Origin: Sphingomonadales bacterium
Lineage (GTDB): Bacteria; Pseudomonadota; Alphaproteobacteria; SMXS01
Direction of reading: 5' to 3'
Assembly: GCA_022844405.1 (NCBI GenBank)
Contig: JALHLV010000024.1
Span: 1 to 54,636 of the forward strand
Length of the DNA stretch: 54,636 nucleotides
The position numbers were made by a program, and so were the translations under genes. The notes under the pieces were generated by a model, which ran no database searches, was not told the DNA's origin, and saw only the letters and a program-made list of their open reading frames with translations. Position 1 is the stretch's first letter; the number at the start of each line of letters is the position of its first letter. Below are positions 21,087 to 35,467 of the stretch, piece by piece.

Positions 21087-22523
21087 TCAAGCCCGGATCG
21101 CCTCGATCAGCGACTGTGGGCCGAGCATCGCGATCATCCGTTTCATATTGTAGGCGAGGACATGGAGGCTCATCTCTGTTCGGACCTTTTCGAGGCTCCG
21201 GGTCTTGAAGTGTGTCGCGCCCATCCAGGCCTTGAGCGTGCCGAACGGATGCTCGACGGTGGCTCTGCGGGTACGCATGGCGCCGGGTGTTCGATCAAGC
21301 CGGTCCTGCATGGCCTCGATCACCGCCTCATGCTCCCAGCGCTTGATGCGGCGCTCCTTGCCGGTCGTGCATTGGGGTTTCAGCGCGCAATCGCCGCACC
21401 TGGCCGTCCAGTAGACGTAGAGGTTCATGCCGTCCTCGACCGAGGTGGAGTGGCGGGTCAGGATCTCCCCTGCCGGACAGCGATAGACGTCGTCATCGGC
21501 CAGGTAGACGAAGTCCTGCTTGCCGAAGCGTCCCTTGGCCTTGGAGCCCGAGGTGAGCGGCTTGGGCACATAGGGCGTGACGCCAATCCCCTGGCAGGCA
21601 AGCACCTCCTCGCTGTCGAAGTAACCCCGGTCCGCCAGCACATCGAGGGCCTCAATCCCCATCGCCACCCTGGCCTGACCCGCCATGCCCGAGAGCTGAC
21701 CGCGGTCATGGCCGGTGTTGGTGACCTCGTGGGTCACGATCAGGTGATGCATGGTATCGACCGCTGCCTGGACATTGTAGCCGACGACGCCACTCCCGCG
21801 CCCGCTCGTCGCCATCGAACGCGCGTCCGGATCGGTCAGCGATATCTGCTGATCAGGCGCGGCGTGCACGACCGGTTCGAGCGCTTTGAACGCCGCCATC
21901 TGTTCGCGAAGCGCGGCGATCTTCTCCTGCAGGCGGCCCGACTTGGCCTGCGCCAGTTCGCCCTCTTGACGGTCGGCCGTCTCCAGGGCGGCCATGTATC
22001 GCTCGATGCTGGCCTCGACCTGCTCCATCCGCTTCTTCAGCTTGCCCTTGGTGAAGTTCTTGTCGCGGGCGTTCACCGCCTTGAACTTGCTGCCGTCAAT
22101 CGCCACCACGGCGTGGGTGAACAGATCGAGCCGCCGGCACACATCGATGAACCTGCGGCACGCGGCCCGGATCGCCGGGCCGTTGTCCTTCCTGAAGTCG
22201 GCGATGGTCTTGAAGTCCGGTGCGAGCCGCCCGGCCAGCCACATCAGCTCGATATTGCGCTGGGCTTCCCGCTCCAGCCGCCGGCTGGAGGCGATCTGGT
22301 TGATGTAGCCGTAAACATAAATCTTCAGCAGCAGCCCCGGATGATAGGCGGGCCGACCCGTCGCTTCGGGAACCACGCCCGTAAACCCAAGCGCTCCAAG
22401 GTCCAGCTCATCGACAAATGCCTCGATCACTCGGACCGCGTTCTCCTGAGACACATAGTCGTCAAGGTACTCAGGAAGCAGAACACCCTGACGGCGGTCC
22501 TCACCTTCGACGAAACGCTTCAT
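21087..22523 (-). CDS. IS1182 family transposase
   Basis: This 478-residue DDE transposase has an N-terminal DNA-binding region with the family-typical RPAYHPGLLLKIYVYGYINQ, and catalytic residues Asp143 (AIDGSKFKAVN), Asp298 (LADRGYFDS) and Glu424 (VEHPFGTLKAWMG). A coiled insertion (about 160-215) lies between the first two. Cys349, Cys376, Cys379 and Cys385 form a zinc-finger-like cluster before the last catalytic residue. The length and order fit IS1182. No frameshift or internal stop is present. Confidence 0.93.
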   Translation of the reverse strand: MKRFVEGEDRRQGVLLPEYLDDYVSQENAVRVIEAFVDELDLGALGFTGVVPEATGRPAYHPGLLLKIYVYGYINQIASSRRLEREAQRNIELMWLAGRLAPDFKTIADFRKDNGPAIRAACRRFIDVCRRLDLFTHAVVAIDGSKFKAVNARDKNFTKGKLKKRMEQVEASIERYMAALETADRQEGELAQAKSGRLQEKIAALREQMAAFKALEPVVHAAPDQQISLTDPDARSMATSGRGSGVVGYNVQAAVDTMHHLIVTHEVTNTGHDRGQLSGMAGQARVAMGIEALDVLADRGYFDSEEVLACQGIGVTPYVPKPLTSGSKAKGRFGKQDFVYLADDDVYRCPAGEILTRHSTSVEDGMNLYVYWTARCGDCALKPQCTTGKERRIKRWEHEAVIEAMQDRLDRTPGAMRTRRATVEHPFGTLKAWMGATHFKTRSLEKVRTEMSLHVLAYNMKRMIAMLGPQSLIEAIRA

Positions 22524-22565
22524 CTCAAACTCCGAGGATGTATCCTCGAGATTCTACATCAGACA

Positions 22566-22582
22566 GCGTTTTCACACAGCCT
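22566..22582 (-). repeat. IS terminal inverted repeat, right
   Basis: Read on the minus strand this is AGGCTGTGTGAAAACGC. It lies 43 bases upstream of the transposase ATG. Confidence 0.85.
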
Positions 22583-22632
22583 CGGTCGATAGCAGTCACT
22601 CCTGTTGGCTCAATAACAACCTGCTGAAAACG

Positions 22633-22661
22633 AAAGGGCACCGCCAATGATGGTGCCCTTT
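22633..22661 (-). terminator. Hairpin terminator after lpdA
   Basis: AAAGGGCACC (22633-22642) pairs perfectly with GGTGCCCTTT (22652-22661) across a nine-base loop. On the minus strand the stem begins 35 bases after the lpdA stop and is followed by TCGTTTTC, a modest U-tract. It probably ends the 2-oxoglutarate dehydrogenase transcript. Confidence 0.7.
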
Positions 22662-22695
22662 GAAACGTTGGATCGCCGTTTGCGGCGCGGCGGGC

Positions 22696-24099
<1,404 letters not shown>

Positions 24100-24135
24100 C
24101 GTTTCCCTCGTTCATTCCGTGCCCGAGTTCCAATG

Positions 24136-25419
24136 CTACAGATCGAGCAGCATCCGGTGCGGGTCTTCGAGACATTCCTTGACGCGGACCAGGAAGGTAA
24201 CCGCCTCGCGTCCATCGACAATACGGTGATCGTAGGACAGGGCAAGGTACATCATGGGCCGCACCACGATCTGGCCGTCCACCGCCACCGGCCGGTCCTG
24301 GACCTTGTGCATGCCGAGGATTCCGGACTGGGGCGGGTTGAGGATCGGCGTCGACATCAATGATCCAAATACGCCGCCGTTGGAGATCGTGAAGGTGCCG
24401 CCCTGCAGGTCAGCCAGGGCGAGTTTGCCGTCCCGCGCCTTCGCCGCCATCTCGCCGATGGCCTTTTCGATGCCGGCCAGGCCCAGGGCGTCCACGTCGC
24501 GGATCACCGGCACGACCAGGCCGCCGGGCGCCGACACGGCGACGCCGATATCGTAGTGGTTCTTGTAGATGATGGCGTCGCCGTCCACCTCGGCGTTGAC
24601 CGAGGGAATCTCGTGCAACGCCATCACGCAGGCCTTGGCGAAGAACGACATGAAGCCCAAGCGCACGCCGTGCTTCTTCTCGAACAGGTCGCGGTACTCA
24701 TTGCGCATGCCAATCAGCGCGCTCATGTCGACCTCGTTGAACGTGGTCAGCATGGCGGCGGTGTTCTGGGCTTCCTTCAGACGGGTCGCGATGGTCCTGC
24801 GCAGGCGGGTCATCTGCACCCGCTCCTCGCGCTCGCCCGGCTGGCGCGGCGGGGCAGCGGGACGGGCGGCCGGCTGCGGTGCGGCCGGAGCAGGGGCGGC
24901 CGGCGCGGTGGCGGACGGTGCTTCCATGTGCTTGAGCACGTCGCCCTTGGTGATGCGGCCGCCGCGGCCGGTGCCCTCGATCTTCGCCGGGTCGAGCCTG
25001 GCTTCCTCGACCATCCGCGCGGCCGACGGCGCCATGGAGACGGCCTCTTCCGCAGCCGCCTCGGGCGCGGGTGGCGCCGGGACGGCAGGCGGCGCCGGCC
25101 TGGCGGCTTCGGCCTTCGGCGCGGGTCTCGATTCGGGCTTGGGCTCCGGCCTGGCCTCGGCCTTCGGCGCCGGCGCCGCGCCGTCGCCCTTGCCGATGCT
25201 GCCGATCACCGCGCCCACCTGGACAGTCTCGCCCTCGTTGACCTGCAACGCGCCCAGCACGCCGGCCGTGGGCGCGTTCACCTCGACGGCGACCTTGTCG
25301 GTCTCCAGCTCGACGAGCGGCTCGTCCTGCTCCACCGCGTCGCCGGGCTTCTTGTACCACTTGGCGACGGTCGCCTCGGTGATCGATTCACCCAGCGCTG
25401 GGACGACGATATCTGTCAT
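24136..25419 (-). CDS. odhB: 2-oxoglutarate dehydrogenase E2 (dihydrolipoyl succinyltransferase)
   Basis: E2 transfers succinyl groups from lipoate to coenzyme A. The lipoyl domain has Lys42 in [10 protein letters not shown] Pro/Ala/Lys-rich linker (about 78-120) follows, then the E1/E3-binding domain ([29 protein letters not shown]), a second linker and the catalytic domain with [14 protein letters not shown] near the C-terminus. One lipoyl domain and 427 residues is the usual form. It starts 16 bases after the sucA stop. Confidence 0.97.
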   Translation of the reverse strand: MTDIVVPALGESITEATVAKWYKKPGDAVEQDEPLVELETDKVAVEVNAPTAGVLGALQVNEGETVQVGAVIGSIGKGDGAAPAPKAEARPEPKPESRPAPKAEAARPAPPAVPAPPAPEAAAEEAVSMAPSAARMVEEARLDPAKIEGTGRGGRITKGDVLKHMEAPSATAPAAPAPAAPQPAARPAAPPRQPGEREERVQMTRLRRTIATRLKEAQNTAAMLTTFNEVDMSALIGMRNEYRDLFEKKHGVRLGFMSFFAKACVMALHEIPSVNAEVDGDAIIYKNHYDIGVAVSAPGGLVVPVIRDVDALGLAGIEKAIGEMAAKARDGKLALADLQGGTFTISNGGVFGSLMSTPILNPPQSGILGMHKVQDRPVAVDGQIVVRPMMYLALSYDHRIVDGREAVTFLVRVKECLEDPHRMLLDL

Positions 25420-25435
25420 GCGGCCTGTCCTTTTC

Positions 25436-28348
25436 CTAACCCATCAACGCGTCGTGAACGATCCGCGTCTGCTGCTCCTTGTGACGCGACAGCAGGCCGG
25501 TCGCCGGAGACGCGGCGGCCGGCCTCCCCACATAGACGGGCCGCTTCACGAAATGGTCGAGATCCTCGAGCGTCTTTTCGATGAACGGCTCGACGAAGGT
25601 CCAGGCGCCCATGTTCTGGGGTTCTTCCTGGCACCAGACGACCTTGGCGTGCGGGAACCGCTCAAGCTCCTCCAGCAGGCTGTCGCCGGGGAACGGATAG
25701 AGCTGCTCGACGCGCATCAGGTAGACGTCGTGCAGCTTCCTGGCCTCGCGCTCCTCCAGCAGGTCGTAATAGACCTTGCCCGAGCAGATCACGACGCGGG
25801 TGATCTGGTCGTCGGGCTTCAGCTTGCCATAGCCCTCGCTCTCGGTCTGGGCATGATCCGGCATGATGCGGTGGAACGAGGTGCCGCGCGCCATGTCCGA
25901 CAGGTGCGACACGCACAGCTTGTGGCGCAGCAGGCTCTTGGGCGTCATCAGCACCAGCGGCTTGCGGAACTCGCGGTGCATCTGCCGGCGCAGGATATGG
26001 AAATAGTTGGCCGGCGTAGTGCAATTGGCGACCTGCCAGTTGTCCTCGGCCGACATCTGCAGATAGCGCTCGAGCCGGGCCGAGGAATGCTCCGGTCCCT
26101 GGCCCTCGAAGCCGTGCGGCAGCAGCAGCACAAGGCCGCTCATCCGCAGCCACTTCAGCTCGCCGGCGGCGACAAACTGGTCGATGATCACCTGGGCGCC
26201 GTTGGCGAAATCGCCGAACTGGGCTTCCCACAGCACCAGCGCGTTGGGCTCCGCCAGCGAGTAGCCGTATTCGAAGCCCATCACCGCCGCCTCCGACAGC
26301 ATGGAGTCGATGACCTCGAACCTGGCCTCGTCGCTCACATGGTCAAGCGGCGTGTAGCGCTCGCCGGTGACCTGGTCGGTGAACACGGCGTGCCGCTGCG
26401 AGAACGTGCCGCGGCCCGTATCCTGGCCGGACAGGCGCACATCGAAGCCTTCGTCGAGCAGCGAGCCGAAGGCCAGCGCCTCGGCGGTCGCCCAGTCGAT
26501 GCCGGTGCCGCTTTCCAGCGTCTCGCGCTTGCGGTCCAGCTGACGCTGCAGCGTCTTGTGCAGGTTGAAGCCCTTGGGCGCCGTGGTCAGCACCTCGATC
26601 AGCCGGCGCAGCGTCTCCTCGTCCTCGGCGGTCCGGCCGCGCCGCACCGTGCCCCGCGCCCGCTTCAGGCCGGCCCAGCGGCCTTCCAGCCAGTCGGCCT
26701 TGTTCGGCTTGAAGGACTCGGCGACCTCGAACTCCATCTCCAGTATGGCGCGGAACTCGGCCTGCATGCGCTTGAACTCGGCCTCGCCGACCAGACCCTC
26801 CTGAGCCAGGCGCTTGGCGTAGATCTGCGTCACCGTCGGCTGGTCCTTGATCCGCTGGTACATCAGCGGCTGGGTAAACATCGGCTCGTCGGTCTCGTTG
26901 TGGCCGAACCGGCGGTAGCAGAACATGTCGATGACCACGTCCTTCTTGAACCGCTGGCGGAACTCGGTGGCGAGCTTGGCCACATGCACCACGGCCTCGG
27001 GATCGTCGCCGTTGACGTGGAAGATCGGCGCCTGGATGCCTTTGGCGATGTCGGACGGATAGGGCGACGAGCGCGAATACATCGGCGAGGTGGTGAAGCC
27101 GATCTGGTTGTTGACGATGAAATGGATCACGCCGCCGATGCGGTAGCCCTTGAGCTGGCTGAGTCCCAGACATTCGGGCACCAGGCCCTGGCCGGCGAAG
27201 GCCGCGTCGCCGTGGAGGAGCAGGCCCATGACCTGGCTGCGGTCCCTATCGCCGCGCTGGTCCTGCTTGGCGCGGACCTTGCCCATCACCACCGGATCGA
27301 CCGCCTCGAGATGAGACGGGTTGGCCGACAGCGACAGGTGGACGGAGTTGCCGTCGAACTCGCGGTCGGACGAACTGCCGAGATGGTACTTCACGTCGCC
27401 CGAGCCCTCGACCTCGTCGGGTGTCGAGGACCCGCCGCGGAACTCGTTGAAGATCGCCCGGAACGGCTTCGACATCACGCTGGCGAGCACGTTGAGCCGG
27501 CCGCGGTGCGACATGCCGATGGCGATCTCCTGCACGCCGAGCGCGCCGGCCCGCTTGATGATCGCTTCCAGCGCCGGGATGGTCGCCTCGCCGCCGTCCA
27601 GGCCGAAGCGCTTGGTGCCGGTGTATTTGACGTTGAGGAACTGCTCGAAACTCTCGGCCTCCACCACCTTCTGCAGGATCGCCTGCTTGCCCATGTCGGT
27701 GAACGACACATACTTGTCGGGACCCTCGATGCGCTCCTGGATCCAGGCGCGCTCCTCGAGCTCGGCGATGTGCATGTACTCGACGCCGATGGAGCCGCAA
27801 TAGACCCGCTCCAGGATCTCGACGATCTGCCGGACGGTGGCGGTCTTGAGGCCGAGGGCGTCGATGAAGATGGGCCGGTCCAGGTCCTTGTCGGTGAAGC
27901 CGTAGGTTTCCGGGTCCAGTTCCGGATGGTCGGGCGAGACCGCCAGGCCGAGCGGATCGAGCCTGGCGTGCAGGTGGCCGCGGACGCGGTAGGAACGGAT
28001 CAGCGTGAGCGCGCGGATGGAGTCGATGGCCGCGGCGTGGACCTGCTCCTGGCTGACCGACTCGCCCTTGCCCTTCGGCCTGACGACGACGGGCGCCGGC
28101 GCGCCCGGATCGAGCGCGGCGGTCATGTCGCCATTGCCAAGCGGCGGCCAGTCCTTGCGCTGCCATGACGGCCCGCCGTTGGGAGCCGCCGTGTGGACGG
28201 CGCCATCGGTGAGCGCGTCGAACCAGCCGCGCCACTCGGGCTCGACAGCGTTCGGGTCGCGCTCGTAGCGCTGATACAGGCTTTCGAGAAAGGACGCGTT
28301 CGCGCCGTTCAGAATGGCGGACAGTCCGGGATCCAGATCCATGCTCAT
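25436..28348 (-). CDS. sucA: 2-oxoglutarate dehydrogenase E1
   Basis: E1 decarboxylates 2-oxoglutarate with thiamine diphosphate and succinylates the E2 lipoyl arm. At 970 residues it has full family length. The N-terminal [21 protein letters not shown] segment (core [10 protein letters not shown]) docks E2. The active-site region includes [11 protein letters not shown] and [10 protein letters not shown], and [10 protein letters not shown] lies near the C-terminus. Two in-frame ATGs occur at 28348 and 28342; either is possible. Confidence 0.97.
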   Translation of the reverse strand: MSMDLDPGLSAILNGANASFLESLYQRYERDPNAVEPEWRGWFDALTDGAVHTAAPNGGPSWQRKDWPPLGNGDMTAALDPGAPAPVVVRPKGKGESVSQEQVHAAAIDSIRALTLIRSYRVRGHLHARLDPLGLAVSPDHPELDPETYGFTDKDLDRPIFIDALGLKTATVRQIVEILERVYCGSIGVEYMHIAELEERAWIQERIEGPDKYVSFTDMGKQAILQKVVEAESFEQFLNVKYTGTKRFGLDGGEATIPALEAIIKRAGALGVQEIAIGMSHRGRLNVLASVMSKPFRAIFNEFRGGSSTPDEVEGSGDVKYHLGSSSDREFDGNSVHLSLSANPSHLEAVDPVVMGKVRAKQDQRGDRDRSQVMGLLLHGDAAFAGQGLVPECLGLSQLKGYRIGGVIHFIVNNQIGFTTSPMYSRSSPYPSDIAKGIQAPIFHVNGDDPEAVVHVAKLATEFRQRFKKDVVIDMFCYRRFGHNETDEPMFTQPLMYQRIKDQPTVTQIYAKRLAQEGLVGEAEFKRMQAEFRAILEMEFEVAESFKPNKADWLEGRWAGLKRARGTVRRGRTAEDEETLRRLIEVLTTAPKGFNLHKTLQRQLDRKRETLESGTGIDWATAEALAFGSLLDEGFDVRLSGQDTGRGTFSQRHAVFTDQVTGERYTPLDHVSDEARFEVIDSMLSEAAVMGFEYGYSLAEPNALVLWEAQFGDFANGAQVIIDQFVAAGELKWLRMSGLVLLLPHGFEGQGPEHSSARLERYLQMSAEDNWQVANCTTPANYFHILRRQMHREFRKPLVLMTPKSLLRHKLCVSHLSDMARGTSFHRIMPDHAQTESEGYGKLKPDDQITRVVICSGKVYYDLLEEREARKLHDVYLMRVEQLYPFPGDSLLEELERFPHAKVVWCQEEPQNMGAWTFVEPFIEKTLEDLDHFVKRPVYVGRPAAASPATGLLSRHKEQQTRIVHDALMG

Positions 28349-28411
28349 GCCTGGCGCCGGCTTTTCACCAGCGCCCCTTTCATAACCGCAGGCCGCCGGA
28401 TCCCTTCCGGA

Positions 28412-29287
28412 TCAGCCCTTCAGAATTTCCATCAGCGTCGTGCCCAGCGCCGCCGGGGATTCCGACACGCGGATGCCCGCCGAGCGCATGGCCTCGATCT
28501 TGTCTTCCGCGCCACCCCGGCCGCCGGAAATGATGGCGCCCGCGTGACCCATCCGGCGGCCCGGAGGCGCCGTGCGGCCGGCGATGAAGCCTACCACGGG
28601 TTTCTTGATCTTTGATGACTTCAGGAAATCGGCGGCTTCTTCCTCGGCCGAACCGCCGATTTCGCCGATCATGATGATCGATTCGGTCTTGTCGTCGGCG
28701 AGGAACAGCTCCAGCACGTCGATGAAGTTGGTGCCGTTGACCGGGTCGCCGCCGATGCCGACGCACGAGCTCTGGCCCAGGCCGACCGCCGTGGTCTGCG
28801 CCACCGCTTCATAGGTCAGCGTGCCCGAGCGCGACACGACGCCCACCGAGCCCGGCTTGTGGATGTGGCCCGGCATGATGCCGATCTTGCACTGGTTCGG
28901 GGTGATGACGCCCGGGCAGTTCGGGCCGATCAGGCGGGTGCCGCTGTTCTGCAGCGCGCGCTTGACCTTGATCATGTCCTGCACCGGGATGCCCTCGGTG
29001 ATGCAGACGGCCAGGCGGATGCCGGCGTCGATGGCTTCCAGGATGGCGTCGGCCGCGAATGGCGGCGGAACATAGATCACCGAGGCGTCGGCGCCGGTCT
29101 TCTCGACCGCGTCGGCGACGGTATCGAACACCGGCAGGTCCAGGTGGAGCGTGCCGCCCTTGCCCGGGGTGACGCCGCCGACCATCTTGGTGCCGTAGGC
29201 GATGGCCTGTTCCGAATGGAAGGTGCCCTGCGAGCCGGTGAAGCCCTGGCAGATGACCTTGGTGTTGCTGTCGACCAGAATGGCCAT
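28412..29287 (-). CDS. sucD: Succinyl-CoA synthetase subunit alpha
   Basis: The alpha subunit binds CoA and carries the phosphohistidine that relays phosphate between succinyl-CoA and the nucleotide. The phosphohistidine is His248 in RMGHAGAII. The N-terminal CoA-binding fold has [15 protein letters not shown]. At 291 residues the length is standard. It follows sucC with a two-base gap, so the subunits are made together. Confidence 0.97.
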   Translation of the reverse strand: MAILVDSNTKVICQGFTGSQGTFHSEQAIAYGTKMVGGVTPGKGGTLHLDLPVFDTVADAVEKTGADASVIYVPPPFAADAILEAIDAGIRLAVCITEGIPVQDMIKVKRALQNSGTRLIGPNCPGVITPNQCKIGIMPGHIHKPGSVGVVSRSGTLTYEAVAQTTAVGLGQSSCVGIGGDPVNGTNFIDVLELFLADDKTESIIMIGEIGGSAEEEAADFLKSSKIKKPVVGFIAGRTAPPGRRMGHAGAIISGGRGGAEDKIEAMRSAGIRVSESPAALGTTLMEILKG

Positions 29288-29289
29288 GA

Positions 29290-30459
29290 TTACTGCTCCT
29301 CGCGAACGGCTTTGGCGACTTTCGCCGCCGCGTCGGCCAGGTCCTCGGCCGACGTGATGGCGAGGCCCGATTCGGCCAGGATTTGCTTGCCCAGATCCAC
29401 ATTGGTGCCGGCAAGGCGCACGATCAGCGGCACGTCGAGGCTGACTTCCTTGGCCGCCGACACGATGCCCTCGGCAATGATGTCGCAGCGCATGATGCCG
29501 CCGAAGATGTTGACCAGGATGGCTTCCACATTCGGGTCGGACAGGATGATCTTGAACGCTTCGGTGACGCGCTCCTTGGTGGCGCCGCCGCCGACATCGA
29601 GGAAGTTGGCGGGCGCCTCGCCGTAGAGCTTGATGATGTCCATGGTGGCCATGGCGAGACCGGCGCCGTTGACCATGCAGCCGATATTGCCGTCGAGCTT
29701 GATGTAGTTCAGCTCGTGCTTGGCGGCTTCCAGCTCCATCGGATCCTCTTCGTCGGGATCGCGAAGGGCGGCCACGTTCTTGTGCCGGAACAGCGCGTTG
29801 TCGTCGAAGTTCATCTTGGCGTCGAGCGGGATGACCGCATCCGCGCCGGTGACGACCAGCGGGTTGATCTCCAGCATCGTGGCGTCGAGCTCCACGAAGG
29901 CCTTGTAGAGTTGCTGCAGCAGCTTGCCGGTCTCGCCGATCTGCTTGCCCTGCAGGCCCAGGCCGAAGGCGATCTGGCGGGTGTGGAACGGCATCAGGCC
30001 GGTGACCGGGTCGATATAGATGGTCTGGATCTTCTCGGGGGTGCTGTGGGCCACCTCCTCGATGTCCATGCCGCCCTCGGTCGAGGCCATGACCGCGACG
30101 CGCGAGGTGCCGCGGTCGACCAGGAACGCCAGGTACAGCTCGCGGCGGATGTCGCAGCCGTCCTCGATGTAGACCCGCTTGACTTCCTTGCCCTGCGGGC
30201 CGGTCTGGTGGGTCACCAGGGTCATGCCGATCAGCTTCTGGGCGGCTTCCTTGACCGCGTCGATGGACTTCACCACCTTGACGCCGCCGCCCTTGCCGCG
30301 GCCGCCAGCGTGGATCTGGGCCTTCACCACCCAGACCGGGCCGCCCAGTTCCCTGGCGCGCGCTTCGGCTTCTTCGGGGGTGTAGGCGACGCCGCCGGCC
30401 AGCACCGGGACGCCGAATTCCTTCAGGAGGGCTTTCGCCTGGTATTCGTGGATGTTCAT
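29290..30459 (-). CDS. sucC: Succinyl-CoA synthetase subunit beta
   Basis: The beta subunit has the ATP-grasp nucleotide-binding fold and the succinate site. [19 protein letters not shown] opens the protein, [17 protein letters not shown] lies in the grasp domain, and [15 protein letters not shown] is in the C-terminal domain. At 389 residues it is full length. It is the first gene of the suc run after mdh. Confidence 0.97.
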   Translation of the reverse strand: MNIHEYQAKALLKEFGVPVLAGGVAYTPEEAEARARELGGPVWVVKAQIHAGGRGKGGGVKVVKSIDAVKEAAQKLIGMTLVTHQTGPQGKEVKRVYIEDGCDIRRELYLAFLVDRGTSRVAVMASTEGGMDIEEVAHSTPEKIQTIYIDPVTGLMPFHTRQIAFGLGLQGKQIGETGKLLQQLYKAFVELDATMLEINPLVVTGADAVIPLDAKMNFDDNALFRHKNVAALRDPDEEDPMELEAAKHELNYIKLDGNIGCMVNGAGLAMATMDIIKLYGEAPANFLDVGGGATKERVTEAFKIILSDPNVEAILVNIFGGIMRCDIIAEGIVSAAKEVSLDVPLIVRLAGTNVDLGKQILAESGLAITSAEDLADAAAKVAKAVREEQ

Positions 30460-30573
30460 GCTGCTGCTCTCTGCGTTTCCTCTCGGCCCCGGTTCATGGG
30501 CCGGCGGTGCTTATAACACCGCGCGAATGAGTGACAACCGCGATCAGGTCAAGGCGATCGGGTCTGGGCGCGA

Positions 30574-31650
<1,077 letters not shown>

Positions 31651-31660
<10 letters not shown>

Positions 31661-32820
31661 GAGCCCACCGCCGCCGTCTCGAAATATTCATGGCTCTGCA
31701 TCTCCAGAAGACGCGAAACCGTGCGCTCGAACTCGAAGCTGCCGTCGCCGGAAACGTAGAGTTCCTCCGGCCGGGCGGCGGCCGAGCAGACCAGCTTGAC
31801 GCGCCGGTCGTACAGCGTGTCGATCAGGATGACGAAGCGCCGCGCCTCGTTGCGCCTGTCAGGCCCCATGCGCGGGACGCCCGAGAGTATCAGCGTATGG
31901 AAATTGTCGGCGATGGCGAGGTAGTCCGCCGCGCCGAGCGGGCGGGCGCACAAGTCGGCAAAGCTGAACCGGGCCACGCCCCTGGCGGCCTCGGGCACGG
32001 TCAGCGTCCGGCCCTGCATGACGTCGAGGGTCACGGCGTCGCCGCGCTTCTCGTCGGTCAGCGCCTCGAAGCTCTCGTCCAGTTCCCGGTCGGACTGGGC
32101 GCCCAGCGGCACGTGATAGACCGGCATGTCGTGGATGCGCTTCATCCGGTAGTCGGTGGGCGACGCCAGGTGCAGCACGTCCAGCTCGGTCTTCAGCATC
32201 TCGATGGACGGCAGAAAGAGCTGTCGGTTCAGCCCGTTCTTGTACAGTCCGCCCGGCGCCCGGTTCGACGTGATGACGATCACCACGCCCAGCTCGAACA
32301 GCGCGCGGAACAGCCGGCCCAGGATCATGGCGTCGGCCACGTCGGTCACCTGGAACTCATCGAAGCATAGCAGCATTGCGTCCCGCGCAACCTTGGCGGC
32401 GACCGGCGGGATCGGATCGTCGTCCTCGAAGCCTTCGGCACGGCGGTCGGCCGGCGACAGCTTGCGCCAGCGGTGCACCGTCTCGTGCACCTCCAGCATG
32501 AACGCATGAAAATGCACCCGGCGCTTGGGCGCGAAGCCGGTGGAGGCAAAAAACAGGTCCATCAGCATGGACTTGCCGCGGCCGACGCCGCCGAAGATGT
32601 AGAGCCCCTGCGGCGCGTCCTGCTTGTCGCGGCGGAACAGGCTGCGCCAGCCGCCGTTGCGGCCCGGCTCATAGGCCTTCAGCCGCGCGTGCAACATCTC
32701 CAGCTTCTCGACCGCCAGCTCCTGCGCCTGATCGTGGGTCAGCGACCCGCCCTGCACGAGCGCGCGGTAGCCGTCGAGCGGGCTGGAGAACTGCAGCGAT
32801 GCGGGGACTTGCGGCTTCAT
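31651..32820 (-). CDS. zapE: Cell division protein ZapE (AFG1-like ATPase)
   Basis: ZapE/AFG1 is a P-loop ATPase that affects the Z-ring in bacteria; mitochondrial relatives help turn over respiratory subunits. Walker A is GGVGRGKSMLMDLFF, Walker B is LLCFDEFQVTDVADAM, and VIVITSNRAPGGLYKNGL forms sensor 1. I start at ATG 32820 (389 residues, MKPQVPASLQF); a GTG/ATG-type extension to 32850 has no better ribosome site. Its place between sdhB and mdh is common in alphaproteobacteria. Confidence 0.92.
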
Positions 32821-32866
32821 CGAGTCCGTATGTCGAACGGCGCGGCGCAACCGCCGACGCGGCGGA

Positions 32867-33646
32867 TCAGGCCCGCCGCTCGACCATCAGCTTCTTGATC
32901 TCGGCGATCGCCTTGGCCGGGTTCAGGCCCTTGGGGCAGGCGTGGGCGCAGTTCATGATGGTGTGGCAGCGGTACAGCCGGAACGGGTCCTCGAGATTGT
33001 CGAGGCGCTCGCCGGTGTGTTCGTCGCGGCTGTCGGCGATCCAGCGATAGGCCTGCAGCAGGATGGCCGGGCCCAGATAGCGGTCCTGGTTCCACCAGTA
33101 GGACGGGCACGACGCCGAGCAGCAGGCGCACAGGATGCACTCGTAGAGGCCGTCCATCTTGCGGCGGTCGTCCTCGGTCTGCAGCCGCTCGCGGTCGGGC
33201 GCTGGGCTTTCGGTCTTCAGCCACGGCTCGATCGAGGCGTACTGGGCGTAGAAATTGGTCAGGTCGGGCACCAGGTCCTTGACCACCTCCATGTGCGGCA
33301 GCGGCGTGATCTTCACGTCGCCCTTCACCTCGTCCATGCCGGTGGTGCAGGCGAGGCCGTTCTTGCCGTTGATGTTCATGGCGCACGACCCGCAGATGCC
33401 CTCGCGGCACGAGCGCCGGAAGGTCAGGGTCGAGTCTACCTCGTTCTTGATCTTGATCAGCGCGTCCAGAACCATCGGACCGCACTTGTCGAGATCGACC
33501 TCGTAGATGTCGGTGCGCGGGTTCTGGCCGTCGTCCGGATTCCAGCGGTAGACCTCGAACTTGCGCACCCGCGTGGCGCCGGCGGGCGCCTTGTAGGTCT
33601 TGCCTTTGCCGACCTTGGAATTCTTCGGCAGGAAAAATTCGACCAT
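32867..33646 (-). CDS. sdhB: Succinate dehydrogenase iron-sulfur subunit
   Basis: SdhB passes electrons from FAD to ubiquinone through three Fe-S clusters. The 2Fe-2S ligands are in [21 protein letters not shown] (core CREGICGSC), the 4Fe-4S set in [12 protein letters not shown], and the 3Fe-4S set in [14 protein letters not shown]. At 259 residues it is complete. It follows sdhA by 24 bases and is the last sdh gene, in the order sdhC-D-A-B. Confidence 0.97.
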   Translation of the reverse strand: MVEFFLPKNSKVGKGKTYKAPAGATRVRKFEVYRWNPDDGQNPRTDIYEVDLDKCGPMVLDALIKIKNEVDSTLTFRRSCREGICGSCAMNINGKNGLACTTGMDEVKGDVKITPLPHMEVVKDLVPDLTNFYAQYASIEPWLKTESPAPDRERLQTEDDRRKMDGLYECILCACCSASCPSYWWNQDRYLGPAILLQAYRWIADSRDEHTGERLDNLEDPFRLYRCHTIMNCAHACPKGLNPAKAIAEIKKLMVERRA

Positions 33647-33670
33647 CCCGAGCGATCCTTGTCCTGAGCC

Positions 33671-35461
33671 CTAGTAAACGCGGGCTTTGGGTTCGATGTA
33701 GCTCACGTCGTCGGTGAGCGTGTAGGTGTGCACCGGCCGGTAGTCGATGGTGACGTTGCCGGCGTCATCGAGCCACGACAGGGTGTGCTTCATCCAGTTG
33801 GCGTCGTCCCGGTCGGGGAAGTCCTCGCGGGCATGGGCGCCCCGGCTTTCCTTGCGGTTCTCGGCCGAATACATGGTCACCATGGCCTGGCGGATCAGGT
33901 TGTCGAGCTCGATGGTCTCGATCAGGTCGCTGTTCCAGACCAGCGAGCGGTCGGTGACGCGGATGTCGGCCATCTGGTCCCACACCTGCTTGATCAGCTC
34001 CTTGCCCTCGACCAGCACCTCGCCGGTGCGGAACACCGCGCAGTTGCTCTGCATGGTGCGCTGCATGTTGGCGCGGATCTGCGCCGTCGGCGTGCCGCCC
34101 TTGGCGTTGCGGTAATGGTCGAGCAGCGCGATCGAGTTGTCGCCGGCGTCCTTGCCCAGGTCCTTGTGCTTGCTGCCCGGCTTGACGATCTCGCCGGCCC
34201 GGTGCGCGGCGGCGCGGCCGAACACGACCAGGTCGATCAGCGAGTTTGACCCCAACCTGTTGGCGCCGTGCACCGACACGCAGGCGGCCTCGCCCACGGC
34301 CATCAGCCCCGGCACGACCGTGTCCGGCTCGCCGTTCTTCAGGGTCACGACCTCGCCGTGATAGTTGGTCTGCAGGCCGCCCATGTTGTAGTGCACGGTC
34401 GGCAGCACCGGGATCGGCTGCTTGGTCACGTCGACGCCGGCGAAGATGCGGGCGGATTCCGAGATGCCCGGCAGCCGCTCGTGCAGGATCGCCGGATCGA
34501 GATGGTCGAGGTGCAGGTAGATGTGGTCCTTGCCCGGACCGACGCCGCGGCCCTCGCGGATCTCCACGGTCATCGACCGGCTGACCACGTCGCGCGACGC
34601 CAGATCCTTGGCCGACGGCGCGTAGCGCTCCATGAACCGCTCGCCTTCCGAATTGACCAGGTAGCCGCCCTCGCCGCGGGCGCCCTCGGTGATCAGGCAG
34701 CCCGAGCCGTAGATGCCGGTCGGATGGAACTGGACGAATTCCATGTCCTGCAGCGGCAGGCCGGCGCGCAGCGCCATGCCGCCGCCGTCGCCGGTGCAGG
34801 TGTGCGCCGAGGTCGCCGAGAAATAGGCCCGGCCGTAGCCGCCCGTGGCCAGCACCACCATGTGGGCGCGGAAGCGGTGCAGCTCGCCGGTCGCCATGTC
34901 GAGGGCGATGACGCCGCGGCAGACGCCCTCGTCCATGATCAGGTCGAGGGCGAAATACTCGATGAAGAACTCGGCGTCATGCTTGAGCGACTGCTGGTAC
35001 AGGGTGTGCAGCATGGCGTGGCCGGTGCGGTCGGCGGCGGCACAGGTACGCTGCGCCGCCGGACCCTGGCCGAAATTGGTGGTCATGCCGCCGAAGGCGC
35101 GCTGGTAGATCTTGCCTTCCTCGGTGCGCGAGAACGGCACGCCGAAATGCTCCAGCTCGATCACCGCCGCCGGCGCCTCGCGGACCATATATTCGATGGC
35201 GTCCTGGTCGCCCAGCCAGTCCGACCCCTTGACGGTGTCGTACATGTGCCAGCGCCAGTTGTCCTCGCCCATGTTGCCGAGCGAGGCGGCGATGCCGCCC
35301 TGCGCCGCGACGGTGTGAGAGCGGGTCGGGAACACCTTGGTCAGGCACGCGGTGCGCAGGCCCTGTTCGGCCATGCCCATGGTCGCGCGCAGGCCGGAGC
35401 CGCCGGCGCCGACGACGACGACGTCATATGCATGGTCGATGAGCGGATAAGCCTGGCTCAT
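33671..35461 (-). CDS. sdhA: Succinate dehydrogenase flavoprotein subunit
   Basis: SdhA oxidises succinate to fumarate with covalently bound FAD. The FAD motif [17 protein letters not shown] lies at the N-terminus, and the flavin-linking His is in [11 protein letters not shown]. Substrate residues fall in the HPTGIYGSG and [11 protein letters not shown] regions. At 596 residues it is full length. It starts just after sdhD. Confidence 0.98.
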   Translation of the reverse strand: MSQAYPLIDHAYDVVVVGAGGSGLRATMGMAEQGLRTACLTKVFPTRSHTVAAQGGIAASLGNMGEDNWRWHMYDTVKGSDWLGDQDAIEYMVREAPAAVIELEHFGVPFSRTEEGKIYQRAFGGMTTNFGQGPAAQRTCAAADRTGHAMLHTLYQQSLKHDAEFFIEYFALDLIMDEGVCRGVIALDMATGELHRFRAHMVVLATGGYGRAYFSATSAHTCTGDGGGMALRAGLPLQDMEFVQFHPTGIYGSGCLITEGARGEGGYLVNSEGERFMERYAPSAKDLASRDVVSRSMTVEIREGRGVGPGKDHIYLHLDHLDPAILHERLPGISESARIFAGVDVTKQPIPVLPTVHYNMGGLQTNYHGEVVTLKNGEPDTVVPGLMAVGEAACVSVHGANRLGSNSLIDLVVFGRAAAHRAGEIVKPGSKHKDLGKDAGDNSIALLDHYRNAKGGTPTAQIRANMQRTMQSNCAVFRTGEVLVEGKELIKQVWDQMADIRVTDRSLVWNSDLIETIELDNLIRQAMVTMYSAENRKESRGAHAREDFPDRDDANWMKHTLSWLDDAGNVTIDYRPVHTYTLTDDVSYIEPKARVY

Positions 35462-35467
35462 GAGGGA

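Larger units (their letters stand above)
20997..22583 (-). mobile_element. IS1182-type insertion sequence, apparently intact
   Basis: The element is about 1.59 kb with one transposase gene and imperfect terminal inverted repeats (16 of 17 bases match). GGTC is found directly outside both ends (20993-20996 and 22584-22587) and may be a four-base target duplication, though so short a match can be chance. The transposase frame is unbroken, so the insertion looks recent. Confidence 0.85.

Noticed and set aside
24569-28168. A 1199-codon open frame opposite odhB and sucA
   Set aside because: It covers two recognised enzymes on the other strand and has no family features of its own.
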